A stretch of DNA of 64,000 bases from Humulus lupulus (GCF_963169125.1 NC_084802.1:28525107-28589106), one strand, 5' to 3'. Positions 1 through 12,299 are shown, numbered from the stretch's first letter. Notes: generated by a model from the letters alone, not told the origin. Program-made: numbers and translations.

Positions 1-138
1 TACACAGATAAATAACATACATATCGCATTTATCATATTTATCACATAAATTCACATATTAGCATATTAATTCATTTATTGCCCTCCAGGCATGCTAATC
101 AGGGCCCTAAGCCCTATTATCAAATTTGGGTCGTTACA
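1..138 (-). repeat. 3' LTR of element A, first 138 bp only
   Basis: On the minus strand it starts TGTAACGACCC at 138 and runs leftwards out of the window. It matches 9032-9169 with about six differences. The polypurine tract adjoins it at 139. Confidence 0.9.
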
Positions 139-193
139 ACTATCCCCTCCTTACAGAAATTTCATCCTCGAAATTACCTAAACAAATCGGGAT
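139..193 (-). other. Polypurine tract and last pol codons of element A
   Basis: Read on the minus strand, the last few pol codons, separated from the rest of pol by D1, end in a stop near 175. A stretch specifying the familiar chromovirus 3' motif (GAGGACGAAATTTC) and the purine-rich primer AAGGAGGGGATAG follow, directly next to the LTR at 138. This is the expected plus-strand primer site. Confidence 0.75.
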
Positions 194-198
194 ACCGC
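194..198. repeat. Target-site duplication of D1, left copy
   Basis: ACCGC, repeated at 2111-2115 directly after the LTR end. Confidence 0.9.
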
Positions 199-2110
199 TG
201 TAATGACCCACTAATCTAGACTATTTGGACCATTAACGAAACTATACATAAAACTTACATTTTTATGAAAATGCCATAATTTTATTGAGTAACTTGTAAA
301 ATAGGAGTTACTTACAAATAAATAGAATACTAAGAAGGATATGGGATCCCATTGTCTTTAAAAACAAAACATGATTTAAAATAAAAGACATTACATAAAT
401 GGTGCGGAAAATACATGTAAAAAGACATAAAACAGAAACTACATCCTCGAATCGAATAACGCTCAGCCCCTTGACTCCATTCACCATCGATACACATCCT
501 CTAAGCGTCACGAATCTTTCCGCCTCTAAAGCTTATTTTCCTACACATAAAACAAAAAGGAATGAGCCTAATGCCCAGCAAGGAAAATCTAACACATAGT
601 CATAAACATAACTTCATAAGAAACACAAACACTTAACATAATACATATAACATACACTTATTATAATGGCCATTATTACTTGGGGTCCCATAGACTAAAC
701 AAGCTTATGCCCATGAGATTAGTGGGGTCCTACTAGTTAAGTAGGTCATATGCCCATAACCCATTTGGGGTCTTGTTAGTCATATGGGTCATATGCCCAA
801 GCCTACAAACATACATGCATACATATCATAACACATTTAACAATATAAAACATAAGATAACATAAGCATATAACATATTGATTCTAGCCTATTTTCCATA
901 CCAAAGTTACCGGGATATGTGGACTGAGTTGGGACTTTTGGAACACTCCTAATAACCATAATGAACAAGAGTGAGTTGAAAGAAGAAAAGAGATGAAAAG
1001 GAAAATGGGAAGACTAAACCATTTGAGAATCATACTTACCGAAACTTATGTGCTCAAGAACTTAGATTCCCTAACCAAAATGAAGATTAAGGTTAGAGAT
1101 TGAGTAGAAGACTATGAGAAAGAAAATAACATAATGCAGAAATGAACTAGAGTTTTTGGTTACCTCAAAGACTTGAAAGACCAATCTACACCTCAACCGA
1201 AATACTATAGAACCTCACTTCCCAAAGTGTTTGATAAGCTTATGATGTTTAAGCTTATGATTTTCCCAGACCAGGTGTTTACACTCTCACACTCACTTAA
1301 CACTAGCAGCTTCTGAACTTAGAGCAAAAGGTGAATAATGGCTGGGTACTAGGTCCTATTTATAGAGTTTGGGAATGAAAGTATCTTGATTTTACTTGAA
1401 TAAAAATAATGGCTTTTTAGGTGAAAATCATTTGAATAATCGTTCAGCAGAGGCTGAAGACTCGTTCAAAAGATGCTGGACTTTTGAAGAAGTTTGAATG
1501 GTTGAAAGGAAAAGAATTCAAAAGAGTTTGAATTCATGCTGGAGGAGGCGATATATCGCCCCCTGTAGGCGATATATCGCTTGGGCCAGTATGCCCGAGG
1601 CAACCGTGCATCGTCTCGTGTTTTCCGTATCTACGTGCTGCGATATATCGCCCCCTATAGCTGCGATATATCGGCACACGCTGAATATTTAAACACGAAA
1701 TTACACATTTTTAGCTAAGTTTGAATGGAGTAAACAGCCTTGACTAAGCCTTCAACGTATTCAAAGCTGCTGACTGACCCTATATCATTCAAACTTTACC
1801 CTTATTTAATTTAATCCTCAAAAATACTTAATCCTTAATTACCATTCATAACATGTGCTTAAAATCCTATTGGTTGATATCTAAACCTTATAATATAACA
1901 AATACTATCCTTAATATTAGTCATATAATCAAACCTTAGGTTATACTTAATATTCTTAAACTATAGGTTAAACTTAGAAAATCTATAAGTACTATTATGA
2001 GTGTCCAAATAATTCCCGGTCTGAACCAAAAATCCATAGTAACAAAGATAATACTATACATACTATAATACTACTAAACAATTAGCTAAGTAAAGTTCTT
2101 GGACTCTACA
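199..2110 (-). mobile_element. Solo LTR D1 inserted in the end of element A pol
   Basis: The block begins TGTAATGACCC and ends GGACTCTACA, with a perfect 5-bp target-site duplication ACCGC at 194-198 and 2111-2115. No internal region is present, so it is a solo LTR, the usual product of LTR-LTR recombination. A second full copy (D2, 58523-60472) and a 3' piece (D3, 11633-11895) occur in the window. Orientation is inferred from the shared segment near 555-595, which has the same sense as in LTRs A and G. It contains four copies of the palindrome GCGATATATCGC or near matches (1547-1673). ORFs inside it look fortuitous. Confidence 0.9.
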
Positions 2111-2115
2111 ACCGC
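2111..2115. repeat. Target-site duplication of D1, right copy
   Basis: ACCGC, identical to 194-198. Confidence 0.9.
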
Positions 2116-2851
2116 TCCCTCATCTCTGACTCAAGTTCCCACATCGCCTCCTCAACCTTGTTGTTCCTCCACAACACTTTCACCAAGGCGATGGTCTTGC
2201 TCCGTAAGACTTTATCTTTTCGGTCAAGAACCTGAACCGGCTTCTCCTCATAAGACAAATTTTGATCAAGCTCCAAATTCTCATAACTTAGAACATGCTT
2301 CAAATCTGACACATACTTCTGAAGCATGGATACATGGAAAACATCATGAACCCCTGATAGAGCTGGAGGCATCGCTAATCTGTAAGCTACCCCTCCAACC
2401 CGTTCCAGAATCTCGAAGGGGCCAATAAACCTAGGGCTCAGCTTGCCCCGAACACCAAACCGTTTCACTCCCCTCAAAGGTGAAACCCTAAGAAACACAT
2501 GATCACCAACCTGAAATTCCACGCCCCTGCGTTTCAGGTCTGAATAACTCTTCTGACGACTCTGGGAGGAGAGCATATGCGCTCTAATCTTATCAATCGC
2601 CTCATTGGTCCTCTAAACCATCTCTAGACCCAGATATCTCCTCTCACTTGTCTCATCCCAATGGATTGGTGACCTATACTTCCTTCCGTAAAGAATTTCA
2701 TACGGAGCCACTCCGATGGTCACCTGAAAACTGTGTTGTACGAGAACTCGATCAAAGGGAGATACTTACTCCATGATCCCCTAAAATCCAGCACACAGGC
2801 TCGCAGCATATCCTCCAATATCTGAATCGTCCTCTCAGACTGTCCATCTAT
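2111..2851 (-). pseudogene. Element A integrase C-terminal half with chromodomain-like tail
   Basis: An open stretch from 2576 down to 2111 has the usual end of a chromovirus integrase: a basic GPY/F-like segment (KLSPRFIGPFEILERVG), the FHVSMLQKY motif, then a tail of about 50 residues with VLDRKDKVLRSKT and ALVKVLW that resembles a degenerate chromodomain. Such tails are thought to steer integration to heterochromatin. Upstream, at 2577-2851, the catalytic glutamate region (DGQSERT) follows an in-frame TAG where Tyr-His-Pro-Gln would be expected, and another stop lies near 2730. The gene is cut by D1 within its last codons. It is therefore dead as written. Confidence 0.8.
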
Positions 2852-3319
2852 CTAAGGATGATAAGCGGTACTAAACCGTAACTGTGTGCCCATGGCCTTC
2901 TGCAGACTCTCCCAAAACTTGGAAGTGAAGGTGGGGTCTCTGTCGGATACTATCGACCTCAGAGTCCCATGAAGTCGAACAATCTCCTTCATATACAACT
3001 CAGCATACTGCTCTACAATATAAGTTGTCCTAACAGGTAAAAAGTGGGCGGACTTGGTATACCTATCCACAATCACCCACACTGAGTCATGCTGTCCTAC
3101 AGTCCTCGGCAAACCAACCACAAAGTCCATGGCGATATCCTCCCACTTCCATTCTGGGATCCCCAGAGGCTGTAGCAACCCCGCTGGCCTCTGATGCTCA
3201 GCCTTGACCTGCTGACACATTAAGCACTTGGCCACATAATCCACCACATCCCTCTTCATGCCTGAACACCAATACAAAGCTCTCAAATCCTGGTACATCT
3301 TCGTCGTACCCGGGTGCAA
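2852..3319 (-). pseudogene. Element A integrase zinc finger and catalytic core
   Basis: The 155-residue open stretch starts inside the HHCC zinc finger (the MHPG histidine and a CLMCQQ cysteine pair are visible) and runs into the DDE core. The first aspartate is in AMDFVVGLP, the second in VSDRDPTFTS. The third acidic residue is in the next segment to the left, after a stop codon at about 2851. Integrase would insert the cDNA into the host chromosome. Neighbours are RNase H on the upstream side and the chromodomain tail downstream. Stop codons flank both ends, so no complete enzyme can be made. Confidence 0.85.
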
Positions 3320-4027
3320 AGAATAGGGAGTGGTATGCGATTCATCTAAGATCTCTCATCGGATGTCAGAATCCATCAGAACGCAGATCCGACCCTTGTA
3401 CTTCAGTAATCCCATCTCTGATATAGAAAAGTCCTTAGTCGCTCTGACCAAGACATTCTCTCTGTGACCTATCAACTGAGAATCTTTCCCCTGCGCCTCC
3501 TTGATCCTCTCAAGGAGTGTTGACTGAAGAGTGATGTTGGCCAACTGACCAACAACCAACTCTATACCTGCTCTAGTCATCTCCTCAGCTAGCTTATCAG
3601 ATATCTGCCTCGAACTAAACAACTTTCCTGGGCCCTTCTGACTCAATGCATCAGCCACCACATTAGCCTTCCCAGGATGGTATAGGATATCGCAATCATA
3701 ATCCTTAACCAATTCTAGCCACCGCCTCTGGCGCATATTCAAGTCCTTCTGAGTAAAGAAATACTTTAGGCTCTTATGGTCGGTGTATATCTCGCACTTC
3801 TCACCATAAAGATAATGCCTCCAAATCTTAATTACAAACACCACCGCTGCCAACTCCAGATCATGTGTGGGATACCTCTGCTCATATTCCTTTAACTATC
3901 TCAATGCATAGGCTATCACCTTACTAGCTTGCATCAGCACGCACCCCAAACCCTGTCTGGATGCATCACAATAAACCACAAACTTTTCATTGTCTGTCGG
4001 CAAACTTAGCACCGACGCGGTGATCAA
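3320..4027 (-). pseudogene. Element A RNase H and connection region
   Basis: The segment at 3356-3853 holds RNase H-like motifs: [11 protein letters not shown] with the expected acidic residue, the [12 protein letters not shown] stretch, and [14 protein letters not shown] near the end of the domain. About 90 residues of linker to integrase follow. Stops near 3355 and just above 3853 isolate it from RT and integrase. RNase H removes the RNA strand of the RNA:DNA hybrid during reverse transcription. Confidence 0.8.
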
Positions 4028-4810
4028 TCACCGCTTCAACTCCTTGAAACTGTTCTCACATCTGTCCGTCCAAACATACCTTGTCTTCTTCTTTGTCAGT
4101 TCTGTCAATGGCGTAGCTATTCTGGAAAACCCCTCAACGAACCGCCGATAGTACCCCGCTAAGCCTAAGAAACTTCTCACTTCAGGAACATTGCTCGATC
4201 TAGGCCAATCTCTGACTGCCTCAATCTTACTTGGGTCAACCAGAATCCCCTCCTTACTGACAATGTGGCCCAGAAATGTAACTTGTGGTAACCAGAACTC
4301 ACACTTACTGAACTTGGCATATAACTTATGCTCTCTCAACCGCTGTAGAACCAACCGCAGGTGTTGCTCGTGCTCTGTCTCTGACTGAGAATATACCAAG
4401 ATGTCGTCGATGAACACAATCACAAACTTGTCCAGATAATCCTTGAAAACCCTATTCATCATGTCCATAAAGGCTGCTGGGGCATTGGTTAATCCAAAGG
4501 ACATAACCAGGAATTCATAGTGTCCATACCACGTTCGGAAAGCAGTCTTCGGTATGTCCTCCTCCTTAATCCTTAACTGATGATAACCTAATCGGAAGTC
4601 TATCTTGGAAAACATTGTTCTTCCCTGTAGCTGATCAAACAAATCGTCGATCCTAGGTAGTGGATACTTGTTCTTAATGGTTAACTTGTTTAGTTCCCAG
4701 TAATCAATACACATCCTAAGGGATCCATCCTTCTTCTTAATGAACAATACTGGAGCACCCCATGGCGAGAAACTCGGTCTAATGAACCCCATATCCAGTA
4801 ACTCCTGCAA
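4028..4810 (-). pseudogene. Element A reverse transcriptase
   Basis: A 260-residue open stretch covers most of the RT fingers and palm. It reads [13 protein letters not shown] (the usual YRxLN has become YWELN), [12 protein letters not shown], the palm motif [17 protein letters not shown], and an intact catalytic FIDDILVYS. The thumb and connection follow with [10 protein letters not shown] and [14 protein letters not shown]. These are diagnostic for Ty3/gypsy RT. In-frame stops separate it from the protease side (just above 4810) and the RNase H side (just below 4028), so the domain is readable but the polyprotein is broken. Confidence 0.9.
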
Positions 4811-5191
4811 CTAAATCTTCAACTCCTTTAACTCAGCTGGAGCCATTCTGTAAGGTGTCCTAGATACTGGCTCTGCTCCTGGTACCAATTCTATAACAAA
4901 GTCAATCTCTCGCTGCAGCGGCAACCCCGGCAAATCTGCCGGAAACAAATCCGGAAACTCACACACTAGTCTAGTCTCACCCGATCCCACCGACACCACC
5001 CTAGAGGTATCCACAACGCTCGCTAGAAATCCCATGCAACCTTCCTGCATCAGGTCTCTAGTCTTCAATGACAAAATCACTGGTACTCGCGGTCCACTAA
5101 CTGTCCCCAGAAACACAAAGGGCACCTCCCCTTCCTGTTCAAAAGTCACCATTCTGCGCTTGCAGTCAATCCTTGCCCCATACTTCGATAA
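4811..5191 (-). pseudogene. Element A protease-RT linker
   Basis: A 113-residue open stretch at 4811-5152 includes the segment before RT that is usual in gypsy pol (VCEFPDLFPADLPGLP, then REIDFVIELVPGAEPVSRTPYRM). A stop at 4811 and another just above 5152 separate it from RT and protease, though all three were once one frame. Confidence 0.75.
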
Positions 5192-6602
5192 TCAATCCAT
5201 CCCTAGAATCATATCAAAGTCATCCATCCCTAACTCAATCAAATCAACAAACAGTTCCCTACCATTTACCTCTACTGGCAATGCTCTAATCCATTTCCTA
5301 GAGACTACCAGTTCTCCCGTTGGCAACAAAGTCTGAAATTCCCTAGCATACACACAACTAGGTCTACAAAGCTGATCTATCACTCTAGTATATACAAATG
5401 AATGGGTAGCCCCTGAATCAAACAATGCAGTATACAAAGAACCAGCACTAGAAATCTGACCTGTCACAACTGAGGGACTAGCCTCCGCCTCAGTCTGTGT
5501 CAAAGTAAATACCCTGGCAGAAGAAGGATTTTCACTCTGCTTCTGCTCCTCTTTCTTGAATTGAGGGCAATCCCTCTTCAGATGACTGGCACTCCCACAA
5601 ACAAAGCAGGCCCTGATCCTGCACTCACCCTGGTGTCGTCGCCTGCACCGCGGACATACTGGAAAACTCCTCCAGTTGTCACTGCCACCCTGATGACTAG
5701 TAGGAGCACCCCGAGCCCTCCTATCTGAATTGGGAGGAACAAAGGAATATGGGACCTTCCTCTTCTGCTCACTAAAGCCACCACCTCGACTGGTCCCAAC
5801 AAAAGGAGGCACTGTCCTCCTGGCATCGCGCCTAACAACGCTCTCTCTCCAAATCTGATCTTCGGCCCTCTCAGCTGTAAGGGCCTTGTCCACCACCTGG
5901 GCATAAGTAGTAGTCTCTGGATCCAAAGTAATATTCACATTGTGGGCAATCATAACGTTCAACCCCCGCACAAACCTATCCCTTCTTGCTGCATCCGTCA
6001 GCACTAGGTCTGGTGCAAACTTCGCCAATTTGTCAAACTTTATAGCATACTCTGTCATTGTCGATCGGTTCTGAGTCAGGTTGATAAACTCATCAACCTT
6101 CGCAGCTCGAACTGCCACACTATAATACTTCTCATTAAACAAGTTTTTGAATTCTTCCCAGGTCATAACTGATCCATCCCTTCTCTGAACCACCACGTCC
6201 CACCAGATGCGGGCATCCTCTCTAAACATGTAACTAGCACAAGCTACCCTTTCATTTCCCTGAACCCTCATAAAATCCAGGATTGAGGAGAGCCCGCAGT
6301 GGGTCTGGTCCACCCTCAAAGGTGGGAGGATGCTGCTTCCTGAACCTCTCATACAAAGGTTCCCACTTATTCTCCATAGCAAATTGCACTGGCACTAGCG
6401 CTGCAACCTGCTGCACTGGCAGCCCAGTAACCTGAGGTGAGGCCTGCTGCCTCAACTGTCGAAGCTCCTCCTCTGTTCACTGCAATCTTGCTTTCATCTC
6501 GGCAAACATCTCTCGCCAATTCTGTGGGGTAGGTGGAGGGTCCTGACCCTGGTTGTCATCCTCGGCCCTACTGCCGCGGAGTCTAGCTGATTGTCGAGGC
6601 AT
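5192..6602 (-). pseudogene. Element A gag and protease
   Basis: Gag appears to start at the ATG at 6602-6600 (MPRQSARLRG). An in-frame TGA at 6477-6479 interrupts it, and a frameshift near 6290 moves the frame from the 6455 stretch into the 396-residue stretch ending at 5192. Recognisable parts are the retrotransposon gag core (ARIWWDVVVQRRDG, TWEEFKNLFNEKYY), one CCHC knuckle (CFVCGSASHLKRDC) and an aspartic protease with active site LFDSGATHSFV and downstream FDMILGMD. Gag packages the RNA and protease matures the polyprotein. The domain order supports a Ty3/gypsy chromovirus. Confidence 0.85.
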
Positions 6603-6926
6603 CTCAACAAATATGCCTGCAACCAACGACGCCGCTCATCAAGCATGATAACAACATCCCAAAACCACCACCCAAACACATTAGCCATCCACAAGCAATA
6701 ACTCATATAGCGTACATATAGCATATAACACACAGCGGGCCATGCCTTGGCATCATGCCTATGTTAACTCATTCATCATGCTCTGTATAAGATAAGCAGG
6801 CAAACAGGGCATTCAAACACATATTCAAGCATATTAGTCAATCATACCAACCAATCATGAGTCAAGCTTGTCATTGACAGCGAGCGTACATGTTCGGTCA
6901 ATCTCCAGAACCGATAACCTTGGCTC
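6603..6926 (-). other. Element A untranslated leader
   Basis: Sequence between primer site and gag start. No open frame stands out. Confidence 0.6.
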
Positions 6927-6938
6927 GCTCTGATACCA
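6927..6938 (-). promoter_or_regulatory. Primer binding site of element A
   Basis: Minus strand reads TGGTATCAGAGC, complementary to the 3' end of initiator Met-tRNA, three bases inside the 5' LTR end at 6942. Confidence 0.9.
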
Positions 6939-6941
6939 AGT

Positions 6942-9169
6942 TGTAACGCCCTACTACCTTATAGTCGTTACTAAGTGAGTTTTAAACGTGCAATCACTCT
7001 CTAATCGAGGTTTTTAAAACAAAAGTGTAATTAAGCCATAATCAGAGTAAAAACTTTAGAAATAACTCTAAACCATTGAAAATCATAAAAGTTTAACACT
7101 TGGGATTCCAAAATACTGTTTAGAAATATTTACAACATATGAATACAACCAAGTCAGCTAAACGAAAAAATCCAGGTTTTATTACAATCATCTCCCGAAA
7201 TCCACTGGCTGTGGCAGCCAAGTAGACCAAACATGTACACGCCGCTTCATGCCTGCTACACTCATGGTTGGTTGGCCTTCTCCTTGCCCTTACCTGCACC
7301 ACAGAGCATCCGTGAGCCAAAGCCCAGCAAGAAAACCCACAAACAGATAACATATGCAAAATATACACCAGACATACAATCAGGCCATCAATAGGCTAAA
7401 CACATACGACCAAGCCGTCCCAGGCGCTTTACCAGGGCATAGGTTCGCGGTCTACATCATGAGGATATCTCAGGTATCCTTTAGGGTCCTGCCCTGGCAG
7501 CTCGCACTCCACGTGCTCAACACTGCTCCCGTCCCCTTGCCGTTCTCGGCCTTGCACTCAACGTGCCCAACGCCGTTCCCAGCCCCTGCCGACCTCGGCC
7601 TACACCGTTCCCGGCTCTTGCCGATCATTTACACAATAGCATTCATAGCATAATAAACAAATACTGAACACTAACAAATTCAATCAAAGGGCTACGCCCT
7701 GCAATTAAGACATATTGGGCTCAGCCCTGCATACAAGATCTATGGGAACAAGGGTTCTCTTACCTGAGTCCCAAGCTTCCCGAGCACCGCTATCCCGAGC
7801 ACAGTCCCTTAACTTTAGCCTTGTCGAACCCTAGTCACAACACACAATAATATTCATCCATCAAGTTCCAACCCATTAACTAGCTTTAAATCACAATTCT
7901 AGTCTCCGGATCATTGAGTTTCACCAAACATAGTAAAAAATTCAATCCCGAGCACCCTAGGTTAAATTCCCAAGCCTAAAATCTCAAAATCCCAAAATCC
8001 CCTTAAGGGCCACGACATTAGCCAACCTTGCCGCGGCATGGCCCCAATCAGAGGCCTCCAAATGCCCAAAAACAGATAAGGGCCGCGGCATTACTCAGGC
8101 CATGCCGCGGCCCGCCCTCCTTCCTCAGCGCACAACAGATTCGAAGGGCCGCGGCTCAGCAAGAAAAATGTCGCGGCCCGACCCTTCGAACCTAGAAAAA
8201 TCCTCCATTTTTGACACCCAAACCTCTCTCAAAACCACCCACAATCATCCCAATTTGACAACTCAATTATCCACAAACTTTCCACAAGGTTCCAGCAACA
8301 AAACCTAGCTAAAATCTAGACTAAAAACCCATTAAAAATCCACTTCAATCTCTGAGATTTTCTAACCAAAAAACTCAAAACTCAGACATGGAAACACTAT
8401 AATTCAACCTTCAAACTTTAAATTAAAGCTTACCTCAGCTGCAGAACCAATCCTCCAAGTGTTTTCTGGCTTAATTCCCAAAGTTCCAGCCTCAATTCAC
8501 TCTTCAAATTCAAAACCCAAAAACCACTTAGAACATACTCAATTTCACAGAATTTTCAACACAGATAATGAGAGTCAATCCTTACCTTAATCCTGGTCGA
8601 ATTCCTTTGCTTAAGCTGAGCTAATCCCTCAAAATCCAAGCCTAAAATGCATAGCCCTCAGCTGAATTCCTTAGCTTCCAAGAGTTTCCTTTGTTTTGCC
8701 TTAGATAAAATAGAGAGAGAAGAGGAAGACTTAGGTCGGTTTCTACAAGTCTCTAAGTATTTCTTTCTTTTTGTTTTATTTAACTTAGTCTATGTGGTTA
8801 CCTCAAGGCTCGGGGTACCAAAACGTCCTCGAGGGCAAAATGATAAATTTCCCCAACATTCCCTCCTAGACATTCTATCCTCAAATATATCTCCAAATAT
8901 TTATTTCCATACCCTGATAACCCAATATAATAACTAATGCCCAAATTACCCCTCGACTCGCCCTGAGTCAGATTCTCAACCCCGTTGTGACTTTCTGGCT
9001 AACCGCTCCCCAGGACTGTCTCGGGTCGTGCTACACAGATAAATCACATACATATCGCATTTATCATATTTATCACATAAATTCACATATTAGCATATTA
9101 ATTCATTTATTGCCCTCCAAGCACGCTAATCAGGGCCCTAAGCCCTATTAGCAAATTTGGGTTGTTATA
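6942..9169 (-). repeat. 5' LTR of element A
   Basis: In plus orientation it begins TGTAACGCCC and ends GGTTGTTATA (the 3' copy ends GTCGTTACA). It is 2228 bp long. It holds a segment, also seen in LTRs B, G, I and J, with GGCTCACGG-like words and a purine run (7265-7330 on the minus strand), and a cluster of CCGCGG-containing hairpins at 8005-8180. One hairpin has 12-bp arms at 8080-8091 and 8102-8113. ORFs inside are not genes. Confidence 0.9.
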
Positions 9170-10660
9170 GAAATCAAGGGACTAGAGCTTGGGTATTTGA
9201 GGAACTAAAGGCTAGAAGGTCATAGAAGACAACCTAAGGTCAAACTCTCTCAACTAAGGTAACCAATTCTAACCTTGAAGTTCTGGGTTTCTGGTTTTCT
9301 GATGATGTGCTTGAGCTTTTGAGCTCAATTTTGGGTTATGTATTTGATGATGCTTTTATCTAGGATTTTGATGTTGATGGGTTGATTTGGTTGAGTTATA
9401 GTGAGTTGTAAGGTCAATTTTGGGGTTGGATAAGATTTGAAGTGGGTTGGTGGAACTTTGGTTCGGGGAAGTTCGAATGAAAAACCAGAGGATTGCATGT
9501 TGCTTATTGTAGAGCTAGCATTGGAGCACTACAACGCTATGCCTGGTTTTCTGGGGGGCGTTTGTCTCTGCTTGTAGAGCCCACCTGGTGCCACTGTAGC
9601 GCTACCCTGCCTCCAGAAATGGGTTTTGGGTATTTTTCTTAGGGTTTTTGCTTGGAGGCTTGGGGGTCGATTCCACTACCTCGTTTGGTGGAATTAGGCT
9701 TCCCGAGGGCTTGGGATTGGTCCTGAAGTTGGGTTACGGAATTAAGATTTAATGAGGGTTTACTTTTATGATTGCGACTAGGTGTACATTAGGGCTTGGA
9801 CGAGATCGTGCTTGAGGATCGTTTCTATTAACCAAAGCGCTCGGAATCAAAGGTAAGAAACTACACCCAGTTATGTGGTTATGTTGGGACTAAGAGCTCC
9901 CTATACTTGTATGTGATGTCATAAGATGGTCTTATGCCATGGGGACATGTGATAAACGACCTAAGAGTGCCGGAGTCATTATTTGCGCATAGGACGTGGC
10001 TCGGCCACTGGTAGCTGAGGTTGAGTATATAATCACTAAGCTCGGCCTAAGCGAGTCGGAGTTAGTGGGACAATCAGAGGGTGCGGCCTAAGGTCGTCGA
10101 CCCTGGATATTGTGTGATATGTTTATTGTTATTAATATGATGGTTATGGCATGTTTATTATCTGGATGAATGATTATTGGTTTGCATATTGGTGATTTGT
10201 AAATTATCTGACTGTTGATTGTCATTTATGCTCTGTATTATGGATTTCTTGTTGGGCCTTGGCTCACGGGTGCTGCATGGTGCAGGTAAAGGCAAGGGCA
10301 AAGTGGACCAGTCCTGAGTTGGAGAGCTCTGGGGCAGAATGTACATAGTTAGCTAATCGGCCACCACGACCGAGGAGTGGTACAGGGACAGGAGAACTTA
10401 AAGTGTCTATTTTTCCATTAGAGTGGCTTGTGGTTGTACCTAAACTTTGAAATTTTATAAACTGTCCTTTAAAATCTATTTTGGGATCCTATGTATTAAA
10501 CGTTTATTTTAATGAGAGGTTTTCTATTTATGACCAAACTATTTTAACCCTAACCTAAATGCGACTTTAGGGTCACGTTTTCAACTATATGACTTGATTA
10601 GCAAGTCTTGCACCTTTATAATCACACAGTGTAACGACCTTGGTTATCCAGGGTGTTACA
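9170..10660 (+). repeat. LTR B, 3' part (plus strand)
   Basis: Sequence ending CCAGGGTGTTACA with the same internal landmarks as LTRs I and J: a GATTCCACTACCTCG segment near 9670, GGCTCACGGGTGCTGCATGG near 10261 and a GGGCAAAGTGG run near 10300. Its 5' half is missing and element A begins exactly where it stops, so A probably inserted into it and the rest lies left of the window. Confidence 0.7.
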
Positions 10661-11632
10661 TAAGTGATATTAACATACATTGACACTTCATCATAAATTT
10701 GTATGCATGGCATAATAGTGATATGGTGAATTATTGTATGATATAAGACCATGCATGATATTATGATGATTAATTATGTGATGCATTGGCAAGTTTTATG
10801 CAACATAAAAGTAAGTTGGAATAAGAAGTTTAAGTTCAGTGCCACTATTTTGAAAAGACAAATGAGAATGTAAGTAAGTGTAAACGGAGGCCTGTAGTTA
10901 GGCTCATAGTGGCAGCCCAATAATCTGGGCTAGGTTTTAGTGAGCCAATTGTATTGTTTGCCATGTTCCCGTTTTTATTTCTCCTCCATATGAGTTATTG
11001 TTATATGTATTGACACCACAGTGTGTGGCTGCCTTAACTCTTGAGCCCGACGGAGCAATGATGGAATAAGGTTTTTAATGCGCCCTACTGCAGTGATGGC
11101 TAGCCGAAAGAGAACCCATGGGATTTTATATTATATGCGTAACAAGTCCTGCATGCATTGGCATAATCAAACAGTGTGCACAATATTAAGGGGCCCAAAA
11201 TTTAAAAAGAAGTTGTGTATGTCCATTGACATTGGGTAATCATTAGCATTGCATGAATTACTTTGCTTACTGAGCTTTAGGCTCACAGTTGTCTTGTGTT
11301 GCAGGTAGAGAAAGAAATGAGTGAATGACAAAGGAGAACTGAAGTATGGTCCTGACCCTGATTTGTACATATGAACATATCGACCTTTTGTGGGTTATTT
11401 CAGTTTATCAGTGTGTATGTTTGTAATAAAGTGTGGAGTTATGTTTTGAAAACAATTTGAGTTATTTAATACTTATGTATAATATGTTTGAGATACACTT
11501 TATTTTTAATGTAAATAATGTGAAATAAGTTTTCAAAAAAAAAATCCAGACTTCTGCTGAAAGTATTATGATATAGTTTTAAAACGTAACACCTCAGATA
11601 TGGTTTTAACTAAAATAAGTGAGGGTGTTACA
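10661..11632 (+). repeat. LTR C, 3' part (plus strand)
   Basis: About 970 bp ending GTGAGGGTGTTACA. It contains TTTAGGCTCACAGTTGTC and TTGTGTTGCAGGTAGAG near 11280, equivalent to the 3' half of the other TGTAAC-type LTRs but clearly diverged from B. It starts where B ends, which suggests that B inserted into it. Confidence 0.6.
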
Positions 11633-11895
11633 TGACAAGTGTCACGCTCTTAATTATTCTATCTAAACCTTAGGTTATAATATATAATATTTCTAGGACC
11701 AGCTATATTAATCAAACCTTATGTTAAAATTAATATTTCTAAACCATAGGTTAAACTTATAAAATTCATAACTATTTCTATGAGTTTCTAACTAATTCCC
11801 GGCTTTGACCAATATCCATGAAAACTAAGATTCTACAGCTACTATTTCTACTCCTACTACTACTATCTAGCTAAGTAAAATTCTGAGACGCTACA
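11633..11895. repeat. D3: terminal fragment of a D-family LTR
   Basis: Matches the right-hand 260 bp of D1 and D2 (TAGGTTAAACTTA, AATTCCCGG, then GAGACGCTACA instead of TTGGACTCTACA). It starts where LTR C ends, so C probably inserted into it. Confidence 0.7.
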
Positions 11896-12299
11896 TCCAA
11901 ACTTTATGCCACGTCAGACATATCAATTTTTTGGATAACACTTTTGTAATCAAAATTAGTGTGTAGTGATAACAATTTAATTAAAATTGTTTCATTGTTT
12001 TTAATTTACTAATTGATAAATATGAATTTTTCTTAATTATTATATTAATTTCCAAATTAGTGTGCATACATTAATTATTTATTAAGAACTTATATTGCCA
12101 AATTATTTTATCATAAAGCATTTAAAAATTACATATTCAATCACTAATTTATGTATTAAAATTCCAAAATTAAAATGAAATGAATAAATTTATTGAAATT
12201 TCCCCCTAAATTTCAAAATTACTTGTTAGAAGACATGAAAGTATTATTTGCATTAATTTAATAATAAGTGCTAATAATTTATAAGTGTATAAAATGCAA
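11896..12299. other. AT-rich sequence, nothing recognised
   Basis: No open frame, repeat or RNA gene seen. Confidence 0.6.

Larger units (their letters stand above)
1..9169 (-). mobile_element. Element A: defective Ty3/gypsy chromovirus, Tekay/Del-like
   Basis: Long LTR retrotransposon read on the minus strand. Order from right to left: 5' LTR (6942-9169), Met-tRNA primer site, gag with a CCHC knuckle, protease, RT, RNase H, integrase, a chromodomain-like tail, polypurine tract, then the start of the 3' LTR, which the window edge cuts at position 1. The 138 bp of the two LTRs that can be compared (1-138 and 9032-9169) differ at about six positions, so the insertion is fairly recent. Coding parts carry stops and a frameshift, and solo LTR D1 sits at the end of pol. 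The PR-RT-RH-IN order is Ty3/gypsy; the tail after integrase and the 2.2-kb LTR point to the Tekay/Del clade (inference). Confidence 0.85.

Noticed and set aside
7120..8937. Several short ORFs as small host genes
   Set aside because: All fall inside the 5' LTR of element A and are not shared in frame with other LTR copies.
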